Origin: Salinimonas marina
Lineage (GTDB): Bacteria > Pseudomonadota > Gammaproteobacteria > Enterobacterales > Alteromonadaceae
Direction: 5' to 3'
DNA length: 64,000 nt
Assembly (NCBI RefSeq): GCF_015644725.1
Contig: NZ_CP064795.1
Span: 149,501 to 213,500 of the forward strand
The notes under the pieces were generated by a model. It was not told where the DNA came from. It made no database searches and saw only the letters and a program-made list of their open reading frames with translations. Made by a program: the position numbers and the translations under genes. Of the stretch, positions 29,065-39,714 are shown in pieces; positions within the stretch are counted from its first letter, which is position 1; each line of letters starts with the position of its first letter.

Positions 29065-30530
29065 GCGCAGAACTACTGATCAATGTAACCCCGTCGGAGT
29101 CACGGGTGGCATTGATAGAAAATGGTATTTTGCAGGAAATTCATGTCGAACGGCACACCAGAAAAGGACTGGTGGGGAACATGTACCGCGGTAAGGTGAG
29201 TCGTGTGCTGCCGGGTATGCAGGCTGCGTTTGTGGATATCGGCCTGGAAAAAGCCGCCTTCTTACATGCCTCTGATATTGTGGTGCATACCGAACTGATG
29301 GGAGAAGTGTCGGTCTCGCACCTGCAGCAAAAGCAGGACATCCGGGAGCTGGTGCGCGAAGGTCAGGAAATCGTGGTGCAGGTCGTCAAAGACCCCATCG
29401 GTACGAAAGGCGCCCGCCTGACCACAGATATCACCATTCCTTCCCGATACCTGGTGTTTATGCCCAGTGTTACCCATGTAGGGGTGTCGCAACGTATCGA
29501 GGATGAAGCCGAGCGTGAGCGACTCAAAACCCTGATGCAGGAGTTTTGTGATGACGAGGGTGGCTTTATTTTGCGCACTGCGGCCGAAGGGGTAAGCAAA
29601 ACTGAGTTATCTCAGGATGCCGCTTTCCTGCGTCGGCTGTGGAACAAAATTCAGCAGCGTATGAAAAAGAAAAAGCCTAATGTTTTGTACGAAGACTTGC
29701 CGTTGGCCCGGCGGGTATTGCGCGATTTTGTAGGTACCGAGCTTGATCGCATCCGGATTGACTCCAAGCTGTCGTATCAGGAACTTATCGAGTTTACCAA
29801 AGAGTATGTGCCCGAGCTGAATAATAAGCTGGACTACTATCGTGGGGAGCGGCCGATATTTGATCTTTATGATGTGGAAAATGAAGTTCAACGTGCGCTA
29901 GAGCGTCGGGTAGACCTTAAATCAGGCGGCTATCTGATTATCGACCAAACCGAAGCCATGACCACCATCGATATCAATACCGGCGCTTTTGTAGGTCACC
30001 GTAATCTCGAAGAAACCATATTTAACACCAATATCGAAGCCACCCTGGCTATTGCCCGGCAACTGCGACTGCGCAATTTAGGCGGTATGATTCTTATCGA
30101 CTTTATCGATATGGTTGAACCTGATCACAAACGCCGTGTCTTACATAGTCTGGAGACGGCTACCAGTAAAGATCGCGCTAAAATTAATATTCACGGCTTT
30201 ACATCGCTGGGGTTGATTGAAATGACCCGTAAACGCACCCGTGAAAGTCTGGAGCATGTACTGTGTGGTGAGTGTCCGGTATGTAAAGGACGCGGCTCGG
30301 TTAAAACCATCGAAACCATTTGTTTTGAAATAATGCGGGAAATTGTTCGGGTCAACCGGGCTTACGATGCAGACAAATTTGTGGTGTATGCCTCTCCCAG
30401 CGTTGCTGAAGCATTATTAGGCGAAGAGTCTCATATGCTGGCGGAGTTGGAGGTATTTGTGTCAAAGCAAATCAAAGTTCAAACCGAGCCTTTGTATAAT
30501 CAGGATAAGTACGACGTCGTAATGATGTAA
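29061..30530 (+). CDS. rng: ribonuclease G
   Basis: Endoribonuclease maturing the 5' end of 16S rRNA and degrading some mRNAs. The 489-residue protein has an S1-like N-terminal domain (RKGLVGNMYRGKVSRVLPGMQAAF), the RNase H-like and catalytic region with TIDINTGAFVGHRN and MILIDFIDM (metal-binding Asp residues), and the zinc link CGECPVCKGRGSV. The length equals E. coli RNase G (489) and lacks the long C-terminal tail of RNase E. The start ATG at 29061 overlaps the maf stop and has ggag at 29050-29053. Next in the row is yhdP, ten bases later. Confidence 0.96.
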   Translation: MSAELLINVTPSESRVALIENGILQEIHVERHTRKGLVGNMYRGKVSRVLPGMQAAFVDIGLEKAAFLHASDIVVHTELMGEVSVSHLQQKQDIRELVREGQEIVVQVVKDPIGTKGARLTTDITIPSRYLVFMPSVTHVGVSQRIEDEAERERLKTLMQEFCDDEGGFILRTAAEGVSKTELSQDAAFLRRLWNKIQQRMKKKKPNVLYEDLPLARRVLRDFVGTELDRIRIDSKLSYQELIEFTKEYVPELNNKLDYYRGERPIFDLYDVENEVQRALERRVDLKSGGYLIIDQTEAMTTIDINTGAFVGHRNLEETIFNTNIEATLAIARQLRLRNLGGMILIDFIDMVEPDHKRRVLHSLETATSKDRAKINIHGFTSLGLIEMTRKRTRESLEHVLCGECPVCKGRGSVKTIETICFEIMREIVRVNRAYDADKFVVYASPSVAEALLGEESHMLAELEVFVSKQIKVQTEPLYNQDKYDVVMM

Positions 30531-30540
30531 TAGGGCGGGT

Positions 30541-33500
30541 GTGAAAAAGCTTTCCAACTATCTAGCCCTGGGCCTCAAAGCCTTGTGGTTGGTACTGGCG
30601 GTGATGCTGGTGCTGTTTGCGGTGCTGCTTAGTGGCTTGCGCGTGGCGTTGCCGCATCTGCAACAACAAAAGTCTTATATTGAAGATTATCTGAGTCAGC
30701 GTTACGCGGTAAACCTTACCATTGGGCAGTTAGAAGCTGACTGGCAAAAAACCGGCCCGACCATGGTACTTAAGGATGTCAGTCTTCAGCAAAGTGCCAG
30801 TTCACCTATTGGGCTGGATATTCAAAGTATTGATATTGAACTGGATTTCTGGCGTTCTGTGTGGCAACAACAGCTGGCGTCTAATCAGTTTATCCTGTCG
30901 GGCCTTGAGGTGGAGCTAGATGCCGACCGTCTGGGGCAGGGCGATGGCTCCCAACCGTCTATCCAGAATGCCCTTACCAGCCTGTTCTTAGAACAACTCG
31001 AACATTTTCTGGTAACCGATAGTACCGTCAGAATTACCCGCAACGACACCACCCAGGTGGTGGATGTCACTTCTTTGAAATGGCTCAATCAGGGACAGCA
31101 TCACCAGGGCGCGGGCGCTTTGCAGGTACGCGAGCTGGCCACCAATTCTGCATCATTTCAGATTGATCTGACCGGTCGCAAGGACAGTCTTACCGGGGTG
31201 ATGTATGCCAAAGCCAAAGACATGGATATCTCGCCCTGGGCCGGAGCATTAATTGAAACCCGGCGGCCATTAAAAGAAAGCCGTGCCAATCTGGAAGTGT
31301 GGGCCGAAGTTGATAATAGCCAGTTCAGTGCCTTTTTTGCCCGTTTTGATGACAGCCGGTTAGAGTGGGCGGGCAGGATGAAGTCAGTGTGAGTACCGGC
31401 ATCCGTGGGGGCAGCCTGCAGGCCCTGCCGGTGGGTAAACGCTGGCAGCTGCGGCTGGATGAACTGATCATTGAGTCGAATGAACAGCGCCTGGTCACCG
31501 ACCTGGTGGGTCAGGTGAATGCCGGCGGCGAGGTGATTCTGAACACCATGAAGCCGACCCCGGTGAATCCGTTTTTGGTGTTGCTGCCATTGTTTACCAG
31601 CGACACCGCTGATGATGATGTCCGGGATCTGGATCCTAAAGGTCAGCTGGCCACCTTGCAGCTACAGTTACGTCCCACTGGTCTGGCAATGACCGCCAAG
31701 CTGATTGATGTAAGCTGGCAGCAGCACGGTAATATCCCCGGCGTTGATGCGATTGATGTGGGTATCCACTGGTCGAAGAATCAGGGAGTAGTGAATGTGT
31801 TTGCCCGGGATGGGGTGATACATGCTGATAATCTGCTCCCGGATAATATTACGCTGAATGACCTGCGGGCCAGAATTTATATCTACCGTCCGCCCGGCAG
31901 TCAAAAAGAGACCGCCGGCTGGGTGGTCAGCTATGATGATCTGCAACTGGATACTGATCAGTTTTCCTTGTCTCAGAGTTTGCGCCTGGATACCGCAACC
32001 AGCGATTTGTCGCTCATGACCCAGGTGCAGGGCATGCCCCTTAAGCAAGCGTCAAAATTGTTCCCCGCCCCGTTGATGGGACAAAACACCAGTGCTTATT
32101 TAACCGGCGCGCTGACCGGAGCCGGTGATATAGCACAGGCTAATATTCTGTGGCATGGCCAGCCACGCTATTTCCCGTTCAATGATAACGAAGGCGTGTT
32201 TCAGGCGGCGGTTGAACTGCAACAGGCTGACTTTTTATTTGCCGATACCTGGCCTGCGTTAACTCAGGCCGACATTGCATTGTGGTTTGAAAACGACAGT
32301 CTGACTATGACCAGCCCTGCGGCCCGCCTCAATGGCATCGAAGTGACTAATTTAGAGGCTCGTATCCCCCATCTTGCCAGTGGCGCGCATTTGCTGATAA
32401 AGGCGCAGGGCGCGGGTACCGGCGAACAATTAACCACCCTGATGGTCAACAGCGGTTTACAGAATTCGCTGGGTATGGTGCTGGATAAGCATGTGCAGGT
32501 TAGCGGCCCGGTTCAGGCCAGTCTGGATTTGGATATTCCCTTAGGGGGTGACAAGGTGGTGGCCAGCGGCAGGGCCAGGTTGCAGGGGAATAATGTACAT
32601 ATCGCCAGTGTTGGCCTGACACTGGATGAAGCGCAGGGTGAGGTGCGCTTTATCAACGAAAACATCAATACCGACGGGCTTACCGGACAATTGTTTGGCC
32701 AACCGGTGACGCTGGATGTCACCGGTGGCATGGATGAAACCGCCTATCAGGTCGATATCGGGGTAGCCGGAGACTGGCAGGTGCAGCCCTTGCTGGCTTA
32801 TCTTAATCCGGAGTTTAACGACTATGTCAGCGGCCACAGCCCATGGCAGGGCAATGTCACGCTGCAACTGCCCGATAGCGGTTTTTCCTACAGTGCCAGT
32901 ATTCAGTCTGACCTCACCGGGATTTACTCAAGCTTACCGGCGCCGCTGGCAAAAAGCACAGCAGATATTATGCGTCTGGCGCTTACCAGTCAGGGCGATC
33001 AACAGGCTTCCACCATTCATGCCAAGCTGGGGCAGGAAGTGATTTTTGACGGGATACTGCCCCATGCGCAGATGCAGTTTTCCCGGGCGCACCTGGCCTT
33101 GGGTAACACTGATTTTGACGGTTTGGGTATGGGCTTCAGTATCTCTGCGACCTTGCCCGAAATCTCTGCCAATCAATGGTATGACACGGTGCAGCTATTG
33201 CTCAATTCCGGCGCTGACAAGCCCCCACCACCAGCAGCTGATTCAGGGGGGCTCCCGGTTCGGGGACTGACACAGGCAGATTGCCACTGTTTGGCGTGCC
33301 CGAGCGCCTGTTTATTCAGACGCCATCGCTGCAGCTCGCTGGCCAGCAGTTCGACCGGGTGGACATTACCGCGAAACAGAACAATCTAAACTGGGATATC
33401 AAGGTCGATGCGACACAGTTAAAAGCCCAGGTAGCCCTGTACGAAAACTGGCTGGAGCAGGGAATAAAAATTGAGGCGGATTATATCAATTTGTCGACAT

Positions 33501-34441
33501 GGCAAAGTGCCGCTACCCCCGCTCAGGAAGCGGGTACGCAAGAACAAGCCAGCGCCACCGAAACTGCTTCAGATTTTAACACCGCCAGCTTCCCGCCGGT
33601 GTATTTTCATTGTAAAGAATGCATTGTGCTGAACCGGCCCCTGGGTGAGATAACCCTGAATGTCGATCGCAGCGAGGCGGGTATGCGCATTCAGCAACTC
33701 CAGGTCAACAGCGAGCATGGCTTACTGGAGGCCAGGGGGCAGTGGCATAGCGACAATGACCATACGCAGCTCAGTGGCACATTGGATAGCAACAATATCG
33801 GCGGCTTACTGGCAGATTTAGGCATAGAGTCAGGAATCAAAGACTCCGGCGCGGATATGAAATTTACGCTGGGCTGGCCCCAGTCACCCTTAGATTTTGA
33901 TTTGGCGACCCTGGATGGTGGTATTCAGTGGCGTTTATCGGATGGCTATCTGAGTGAGCTTAGCGACCAGGGCTCGCGTATCTTTACCTTATTCAGTCTG
34001 AATTCCCTGGTGCGAAAACTAAGCCTGGATTTTCGCGATGTCTTTGCCAAAGGGTTTTTCTATGATGACATGCGCGGTACCCTGAGTGTGAACCAGGGAA
34101 AAGCCGCCACCAGCGACACCATCATTGATGGCGGGGCGGGTGAGATTGAAATTAAAGGGTACACCGACCTGTTGGCCCAGGAGCTTAATTACAATGTAGG
34201 GTTTACCCCGAATGTAACCGGGAATCTGCCGGTGCTGGTGTATTTTTTAGCTACGCCGACCACGGCGCTGGCCGCACTGGCCCTGGATCAGATGCTGACC
34301 TCGGCCAAGGTTATCTCAAATGTAAATTACAAAGTGACCGGGACCTGGGATAAGCCAAAATTTGAAGAGGTGGGACGTGACAGCAAAGATATCAAGCTCC
34401 CTACGCCCACGGATGAGACCCCAAAACTCGAAGACTTTTAA
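30541..34441 (+). CDS. yhdP: AsmA-like YhdP family protein (two frameshifts)
   Basis: A bridge-like protein of the AsmA/TamB/YhdP group that helps carry phospholipids from the inner to the outer membrane. As sequenced it is three overlapping frames: 30541-31392, about 31365-33330, and about 33250-34441. The first break lies within 31367-31373 (two G3 runs), joining RLEWAG to GQDEVSVSTGIRGG. The second lies in the G6 run at 33246-33251, joining AADSGG to APGSGTDTGRLPLFG. One added G at each site gives 1300 residues; E. coli YhdP has 1266. Residues about 10-33 are the single membrane anchor, and the C-terminal AsmA-like region (NYNVGFTPNVTGNLPVLVYF) is typical. It sits between rng and nit2/tldD as in other genomes. 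Confidence 0.88.
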
Positions 34442-34480
34442 TGCCCGCCGGCACTTTAATCCTGATACTGGAGGAACTAT

Positions 34481-35302
34481 ATGGTAAATCTGGTCGCCGT
34501 TCAGATGACCTCTGAACCGGATGTTGATGTAAACTTACGTTTTGTTGAACAGCAACTGGCACAGCTAGACACCCAGGAACCCACCCTGGTGGTGTTACCT
34601 GAATGCTTTGCCTGTTTCGGCACCCGCGATCGCAGTCTGCTTGAGATTGCTGAGCCGCGGTATACCGGTAAAATTGGCCAGGCGATGCAACGTATGGCCA
34701 AACAATACGGGGTGTATCTGGTCACCGGCACATTTCCATTACAGGCAGACACCGACGACAAATTTACCGCCTCCTGCCTGCTGGTGGGCCCCGATGGCGA
34801 AATTATTGATGAGTATAAGAAAATTCATCTTTTTGATGTCTCGGTGAAGGACAAGACCGGCAGTTATCAGGAATCCAGGTATACGCAGGCGGGGGACAAA
34901 GTCGTAGTGTGTGACACGCCCATTGGCCGCATTGGGCTGGCAGTATGTTATGATGTACGCTTTACCGGCTTATTCAACGCCATGGGCGATGTCGATATTC
35001 TGGTGCTGCCAGCCGCCTTTACCCGCTATACTGGTAATGCCCACTGGCATACACTGGTGCGGGCCCGGGCCATAGAAAAGCAATGCTTTGTGGTGGCGCC
35101 GAACCAGACCGGCGATCATGCCAACGACCGGGAAACCTTTGGTCACAGTGTGATTTATTCTCCCTGGGGCGATACGCTGGCCGAACGGCCCATTGAGCCG
35201 GGTCTGGTGAGCGCGGTGGTGAATATCAGCGACCGCGAGCAGTTAAAACAGAACATGCCGGTGGCGCAACACAATCAATTCAGGAGCGATTTTGTTAAAT
35301 AA
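34481..35302 (+). CDS. carbon-nitrogen hydrolase, Nit2/YbeM-like amidase
   Basis: A nitrilase-superfamily amidase, probably a deaminated-glutathione amidase or omega-amidase. The 273-residue protein carries the Glu-Lys-Cys triad in [12 protein letters not shown] (Glu), [11 protein letters not shown] (Lys) and [11 protein letters not shown] (Cys). [20 protein letters not shown] is typical of Nit1/Nit2 enzymes. Ggaggaac precedes the ATG. The stop codon overlaps the tldD start by 11 bases, with aggag at 35282-35286 inside this gene serving tldD. The position between yhdP and tldD is conserved in many gammaproteobacteria. Confidence 0.9.
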   Translation: MVNLVAVQMTSEPDVDVNLRFVEQQLAQLDTQEPTLVVLPECFACFGTRDRSLLEIAEPRYTGKIGQAMQRMAKQYGVYLVTGTFPLQADTDDKFTASCLLVGPDGEIIDEYKKIHLFDVSVKDKTGSYQESRYTQAGDKVVVCDTPIGRIGLAVCYDVRFTGLFNAMGDVDILVLPAAFTRYTGNAHWHTLVRARAIEKQCFVVAPNQTGDHANDRETFGHSVIYSPWGDTLAERPIEPGLVSAVVNISDREQLKQNMPVAQHNQFRSDFVK

Positions 35303-36734
35303 CGTAGCAAGGCACTTATTGACCGATTCGGGTCTGGAAATCTCTTCGCTGGAACAGGCGCTGGGACAGATCCACCGTCATGATACCGATTATGCCGATT
35401 TGTATTTTCAGTCCAGTCAGCATGAAAGCTGGGTGCTGGAAGATGGCATCATCAAAGAAGGTAGCTACAACATTGAACGTGGTGTGGGGGTGCGCGCCAT
35501 CAGTGGCGAAAAGACCGGCTTTGCCTATTCTGATGAAATCAGCCCGGCTGCCCTTGAAAAAGCGTGCAAGGCCGCCCGCACCATCGCCCCGGCCGGCGGT
35601 ACCCATCAGGTAACCGGGTTGCAGCAGCAAAGCTATCCGGCGCGATACAATGAAGATAACCCTATTCTGGGCATGGTTGAAGCCGAAAAAGTGGCATTAC
35701 TCAAAGCGGTGGATGCCTATATTCGTGAACAGGAACAGGGTATCAACCAGGTTGTGGTCAGCCTCAGTGGCGTCTACGAAGAAATTCTGGTGGCGGCTTC
35801 AGATGGCACCTTTGCCACCGATGTCCGGCCGCTGGTACGTCTGAATTGTTCAGTATTGTTAGAAAATGGCGATCGTCGCGAACGCGGTAGTGCTGGCGCT
35901 GGTGGCCGCCATACCTATGACTTTTTTGCCACGCAGAAAGATGGTCGCCCGGTGTATAAAAAACTGGCCGATGATGCGCTGCATATGGCCCGAGTGAATA
36001 TGCAGGCCATCGCCTCTCCTGCTGGCACCATGCCGGTGGTATTAGGGAATGGCTGGCCGGGCGTATTGTTGCATGAAGCGGTAGGCCATGGCTTAGAAGG
36101 TGACTTTAACCGCAAAGGTGCCTCGACATTTAGCGGTAAAATGGGCCAGCAGGTGGCGGCAAAAGGCGTAACCGTGATCGACGATGGTACGATGCAGGAT
36201 CGTCGCGGCTCGTTGTCGGTAGATGATGAAGGCACCCCCACCCAGCGTAATGTGCTGATTGAAGATGGTGTGTTAACCGGTTATATGCAGGATAAGATGA
36301 ATGCCCGGCTGATGGGAGTGAAACCCACCGGAAATGGTCGTCGTGAATCCTATGCGCATTTACCGATGCCACGGATGACCAACACATATATGATGGGCGG
36401 GCAGTACGATCCTCAGGAAATCATCCAGACCATCGATAAAGGTATTTATGCGCCGAATTTTGCCGGCGGCCAGGTGGATATTACTTCAGGAAAATTTGTA
36501 TTTTCCAGTGCCGAGGCGTATCTGATTGAAAATGGTAAAATCACCGCACCGGTAAAAGGGGCGACCCTGATTGGCAATGGTCCTGAGGTTATGCAGCAAA
36601 TATCCATGATTGGTAATGATGCTGAGCTCGACCCCGGCGTTGGCGTATGTGGTAAAGATGGTCAGTCAGTACCGGTAGGGGTAGGTCAGCCCACCCTTAA
36701 AATCGATAAGTTAACAGTAGGTGGTACGGCTTAA
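35292..36734 (+). CDS. tldD: metalloprotease subunit TldD
   Basis: With PmbA/TldE forms a heterodimeric metallopeptidase that trims unfolded peptides (CcdA antitoxin and microcin B17 in E. coli). The 480-residue protein has the zinc site [13 protein letters not shown], where HExxxH binds the metal. It also has [17 protein letters not shown] and the long conserved block [19 protein letters not shown]. The start is TTG at 35292, placed by aggag five bases upstream and by overlap with the amidase gene, which indicates translational coupling. The partner pmbA lies 700 bases downstream, beyond the oppositely oriented yjgA. Length matches E. coli TldD (481). Confidence 0.95.
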   Translation: MLNNVARHLLTDSGLEISSLEQALGQIHRHDTDYADLYFQSSQHESWVLEDGIIKEGSYNIERGVGVRAISGEKTGFAYSDEISPAALEKACKAARTIAPAGGTHQVTGLQQQSYPARYNEDNPILGMVEAEKVALLKAVDAYIREQEQGINQVVVSLSGVYEEILVAASDGTFATDVRPLVRLNCSVLLENGDRRERGSAGAGGRHTYDFFATQKDGRPVYKKLADDALHMARVNMQAIASPAGTMPVVLGNGWPGVLLHEAVGHGLEGDFNRKGASTFSGKMGQQVAAKGVTVIDDGTMQDRRGSLSVDDEGTPTQRNVLIEDGVLTGYMQDKMNARLMGVKPTGNGRRESYAHLPMPRMTNTYMMGGQYDPQEIIQTIDKGIYAPNFAGGQVDITSGKFVFSSAEAYLIENGKITAPVKGATLIGNGPEVMQQISMIGNDAELDPGVGVCGKDGQSVPVGVGQPTLKIDKLTVGGTA

Positions 36735-36753
36735 ATCATTAGCCGCATCTACC

Positions 36754-36792
36754 AAAAACCGCCGTAGCAGGTAACTGCACGGCGGTTTTTTT
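36754..36792. terminator. bidirectional terminator between tldD and yjgA
   Basis: A perfect 12-bp inverted repeat, aaaaaccgccgt / acggcggttttt, encloses a 13-base loop. There are T-runs on both strands. It ends tldD on the plus strand and yjgA on the minus strand. Confidence 0.93.
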
Positions 36793-36811
36793 ATGGTCCG
36801 AAAAGCACGTT

Positions 36812-37363
36812 TCAGCGCTCGCTGATCACCTGCTTCAAATACTGGAACAATTCCCGAGAGGCTTTGGGGACGGCGTTTTTTTCCTGCTCTTTTTTTATTT
36901 GCCGATGGTACTGGCGCAGTTTCTGACGTTCCAGCTCCGGATACTCTTCTACCAAACGCTGAATGGCCTCGTCACCATTTTTAGCAACATCATCCCGGGC
37001 TTTTTCCAGTTCATGAAACGCGGCATTATTCGCCTGATGCTGGTGGGTAAGCATCATCAGCGCCTGCGTGATTGGCGCGACATCGCGTTGGCGCAATAAT
37101 TTACCAATGAACTGAAGCTGGCGTCGGTATCCGTCTTTTTTACGATTTACCGAGCGGGCTATCATCACCGCTTCTTCCAGCTGTTCATCCATAGGAATGG
37201 TGTCCAGGTGAGCCGGAGTCAGTTTCACCAGTTGTTCGCCAAGCTTTTGAAACTGGGCAGACTGGCGTTTTAATTCGGTTTTGCTTAGCGGCTCTTCATC
37301 TTCGTTTATATCTTTAAAGTTTGAAAAAGAATCTTGCGGCGAATGATGCTTGTGGTCGCTCAT
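36812..37363 (-). CDS. yjgA: ribosome biogenesis factor YjgA (DarP)
   Basis: Associates with late 50S ribosomal precursors and helps assembly of the peptidyl-transferase region. The 183-residue, highly charged, helical protein has the DUF615 pattern: ELKRQSAQFQKLGEQLVKL, LEEAVMIARSVNRKKDGYRRQLQFIG and a basic C-terminal end. Length matches E. coli YjgA (183). It is divergent from pmbA, with 71 bases between starts, and shares a bidirectional terminator with tldD. The tldD-yjgA-pmbA order is common in gammaproteobacteria. Confidence 0.94.
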   Translation of the reverse strand: MSDHKHHSPQDSFSNFKDINEDEEPLSKTELKRQSAQFQKLGEQLVKLTPAHLDTIPMDEQLEEAVMIARSVNRKKDGYRRQLQFIGKLLRQRDVAPITQALMMLTHQHQANNAAFHELEKARDDVAKNGDEAIQRLVEEYPELERQKLRQYHRQIKKEQEKNAVPKASRELFQYLKQVISER

Positions 37364-37434
37364 TTGGGTCTCATAAGTGTTACACTGTCAGTACTTCTAA
37401 TTGTGACACACAGACTGGGATAGCGAAACTGACT

Positions 37435-38766
37435 ATGCAAATTGAACAGCAAATCGCAGAAATTCAAAACGTGGTAGACGATGTACTGAAAATGGCAACC
37501 GGCAAGGGCGCGACCCAGGCCGAAGCCAGTATGTCGAAAGTGCAAGGCATTGCTGTGTCATCGCGTATGAAAGAAGTCGAGAATGTGGAGTTCACCAACG
37601 ATGGTGGCCTTGGGATCAGTGTTTATGTAGGTAAACATAAGGGCAGCGCTTCAACCGCCGACTTGAGCAAGCAGGCGCTGGCACTGACCGTCGAAAAGGC
37701 CATTGATATCGCCCGTTACACCAGCGAAGACCCCTGTACCGGCCTGGCTGATGCTGAGCTAATGGCCACCGAATTTCCGGATCTTGACCTGTATCATCCG
37801 CAACAGCTGGATCCGCAGCAGGCGATGCGTCTGGCCATCGAGACCGAAACTGCCGCGCTGGACTATGACCCGCGTATTGTGAATTCAGATGGGGCCAGCT
37901 ACAACGCCAATCATGGGATGCGGGTGTATGGTAACACCCATGGCATCAACGCCGGTTACCCAAGCAGCCGGTACAGCTTAAGTTGTATGATGATTGGGGC
38001 GCAGGACGATGACATGCAGCGCGACTACGCCTATACCGTGTCGCGCCGACCTGATGGCCTGGATAGTCCTGCCAGCGTCGGCCAGGAAGCGTCTAAGGCC
38101 ACGGTAGCCCGTCTGGGCGCCCAAAAAATCAACACCGCCAATGTCCCGGTGATCATGCAAAAAGATGTGGCATCGTCCTTGTTTGGGCATTATGTCAGTG
38201 CCATCAGTGGCGGAAGTTTGTATCGCCGTTCCAGTTTTTTGCTGGACAAACTGGGCGAGCAGATTTTCCCGCAGTGGCTGAATATTCAGGAACAACCGCA
38301 TTTGAAAGGCGGTTTGGCCAGTGCCAATTTTGATGCCGAAGGGGTCGCGACCAAAGAAGCCACCATGGTGGACCAGGGACGGTTAGCGCAATATCTGTTC
38401 ACCACCTATTCTTCACGAAAAATGAATACCCAGTCTACCGGTCATGCGGGCGGTATTCATAACTGGATTGTAGGCGATACCGGCCATACCGATGCCCAGC
38501 TACTAACAGAAATGGATACCGGCTTGCTGGTTACCGAGCTGATGGGACAGGGCGTGAGTACGGTTACCGGTGACTATTCCCGTGGTGCCGCCGGCTTTTG
38601 GGTGGAAAACGGAATTATTCAGTACCCGGTGCATGAAATCACTATAGCCGGAAATCTGAAAGAAATGTTTGCCAATATTCGGGCCATCGGCAGCGAACGC
38701 GATGTGCGCGGCGGGGTACAAACCGGTTCGGTGCTGATCGACAATATGAAAGTGGCGGGTAACTAA
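37435..38766 (+). CDS. pmbA: metalloprotease subunit PmbA (TldE)
   Basis: Partner of TldD in the TldD/E peptidase; it lacks the zinc motif itself. The 443-residue protein shows VENVEFTNDGGLGISVYVGKHKGSA and GQGVSTVTGDYSRGAAGFWVENG. Its C-terminus, GSVLIDNMKVAGN, is typical of the family. The start is ATG 37435; an in-frame extension upstream would run into the divergent yjgA gene and has no family counterpart. It is followed by a strong bidirectional terminator. Confidence 0.95.
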   Translation: MQIEQQIAEIQNVVDDVLKMATGKGATQAEASMSKVQGIAVSSRMKEVENVEFTNDGGLGISVYVGKHKGSASTADLSKQALALTVEKAIDIARYTSEDPCTGLADAELMATEFPDLDLYHPQQLDPQQAMRLAIETETAALDYDPRIVNSDGASYNANHGMRVYGNTHGINAGYPSSRYSLSCMMIGAQDDDMQRDYAYTVSRRPDGLDSPASVGQEASKATVARLGAQKINTANVPVIMQKDVASSLFGHYVSAISGGSLYRRSSFLLDKLGEQIFPQWLNIQEQPHLKGGLASANFDAEGVATKEATMVDQGRLAQYLFTTYSSRKMNTQSTGHAGGIHNWIVGDTGHTDAQLLTEMDTGLLVTELMGQGVSTVTGDYSRGAAGFWVENGIIQYPVHEITIAGNLKEMFANIRAIGSERDVRGGVQTGSVLIDNMKVAGN

Positions 38767-38790
38767 TCATTGTGTGACGCCGCTACCAAC

Positions 38791-38820
38791 AAAAAACGCA
38801 GCCAGAAGGCTGCGTTTTTT
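38791..38820. terminator. bidirectional terminator between pmbA and arcA
   Basis: A perfect 13-bp inverted repeat, aaaaaacgcagcc / ggctgcgtttttt, with an agaa loop and T-runs on both strands. It serves pmbA on plus and arcA on minus. Confidence 0.95.
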
Positions 38821-38863
38821 TATGTTCCGTGACCAGCACCGGTAAGGCCGGCGCCTGCAGAAT

Positions 38864-39570
38864 TTAACTATCTACGGTACCGCAAAAACGATAGCCTTCA
38901 CCGTGAATCGTCACAATCAGCTCTTCATCACTGGGATCCGACTCAAAGTGCTTGCGGATACGACGGATGGTTACATCCACAGTACGGTCGTTAGGACGTA
39001 ATTCACGGCCGGTCATTTCCATAATCAACTGTTCACGGGTCAGAATTTTACCCGGGTTACTTAAAAACAGATGCAGGGCTCTGAATTCACTGCGTGGTAA
39101 ACGGAATTCTTTACCGCTGGGAGAAATCAATGAACGGCTGTCGCCATCTAAGGTCCAACCGTTAAAGCTTACCCGGCTTGGCAGATCATCATCTTCGGCG
39201 GTGTTGGTGGTACGGGTCAGCAGATTACGCGCCCGGATCGTCAGTTCGCGGGGTTGAATGGCTTAGTCAGATAATCATCCGCACCAATTTCCAAGCCCAG
39301 AATACGGTCGACATCGTTATCACGGCCGGTCAGGAAAATCAGACCCACATTTTTACGGTCCCGCACTTCACGGGCCAGAATCAAACCATTTTTACCTGGC
39401 AGATTAATATCCATGATGACCAGATTAATGGCGTGGTTTTCGAAAAAATCATGCATTTGATCACCGTTTTCGGCCTCAAAAACATTATAGCCTTCAGCTT
39501 CAAACAAGCTTTTTAAGGTGGTACGGGTTACCACTTCATCTTCAACAATTAATACATTTGGCGTCTGCAT
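38864..39570 (-). CDS. arcA: response regulator ArcA (one frameshift)
   Basis: Two-component regulator of respiratory and central metabolism under low oxygen. The receiver domain (39570 down to about 39250) shows [11 protein letters not shown], the phospho-acceptor Asp in [13 protein letters not shown], and [21 protein letters not shown] with conserved Thr and Lys (YLTKPFNP). The frame then breaks in the G4 run 39250-39253. One added base joins FNP to [11 protein letters not shown] and the OmpR-type winged-helix domain ([21 protein letters not shown]). The product is 235 residues; E. coli ArcA has 238. The near-identity to ArcA is unmistakable. The break is probably a sequencing error. Confidence 0.95.
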
Positions 39571-39714
39571 GATGTTTCACACTCTTTAACAATCGGTTTA
39601 AGCAATAATCTGGTTAAATTTTATTCTTCGTAGCGCTGTTTGCAAGTCAATAACGAATAAATACTGACCTACGGTATAAGGATTTGTAACTAAATTACAA
39701 GGGCTGACCCTGGG

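Noticed and set aside
37321..37434. In-frame extension of pmbA
   Set aside because: It runs into the divergent yjgA coding region and has no PmbA-family counterpart. ATG 37435 matches the family N-terminus.
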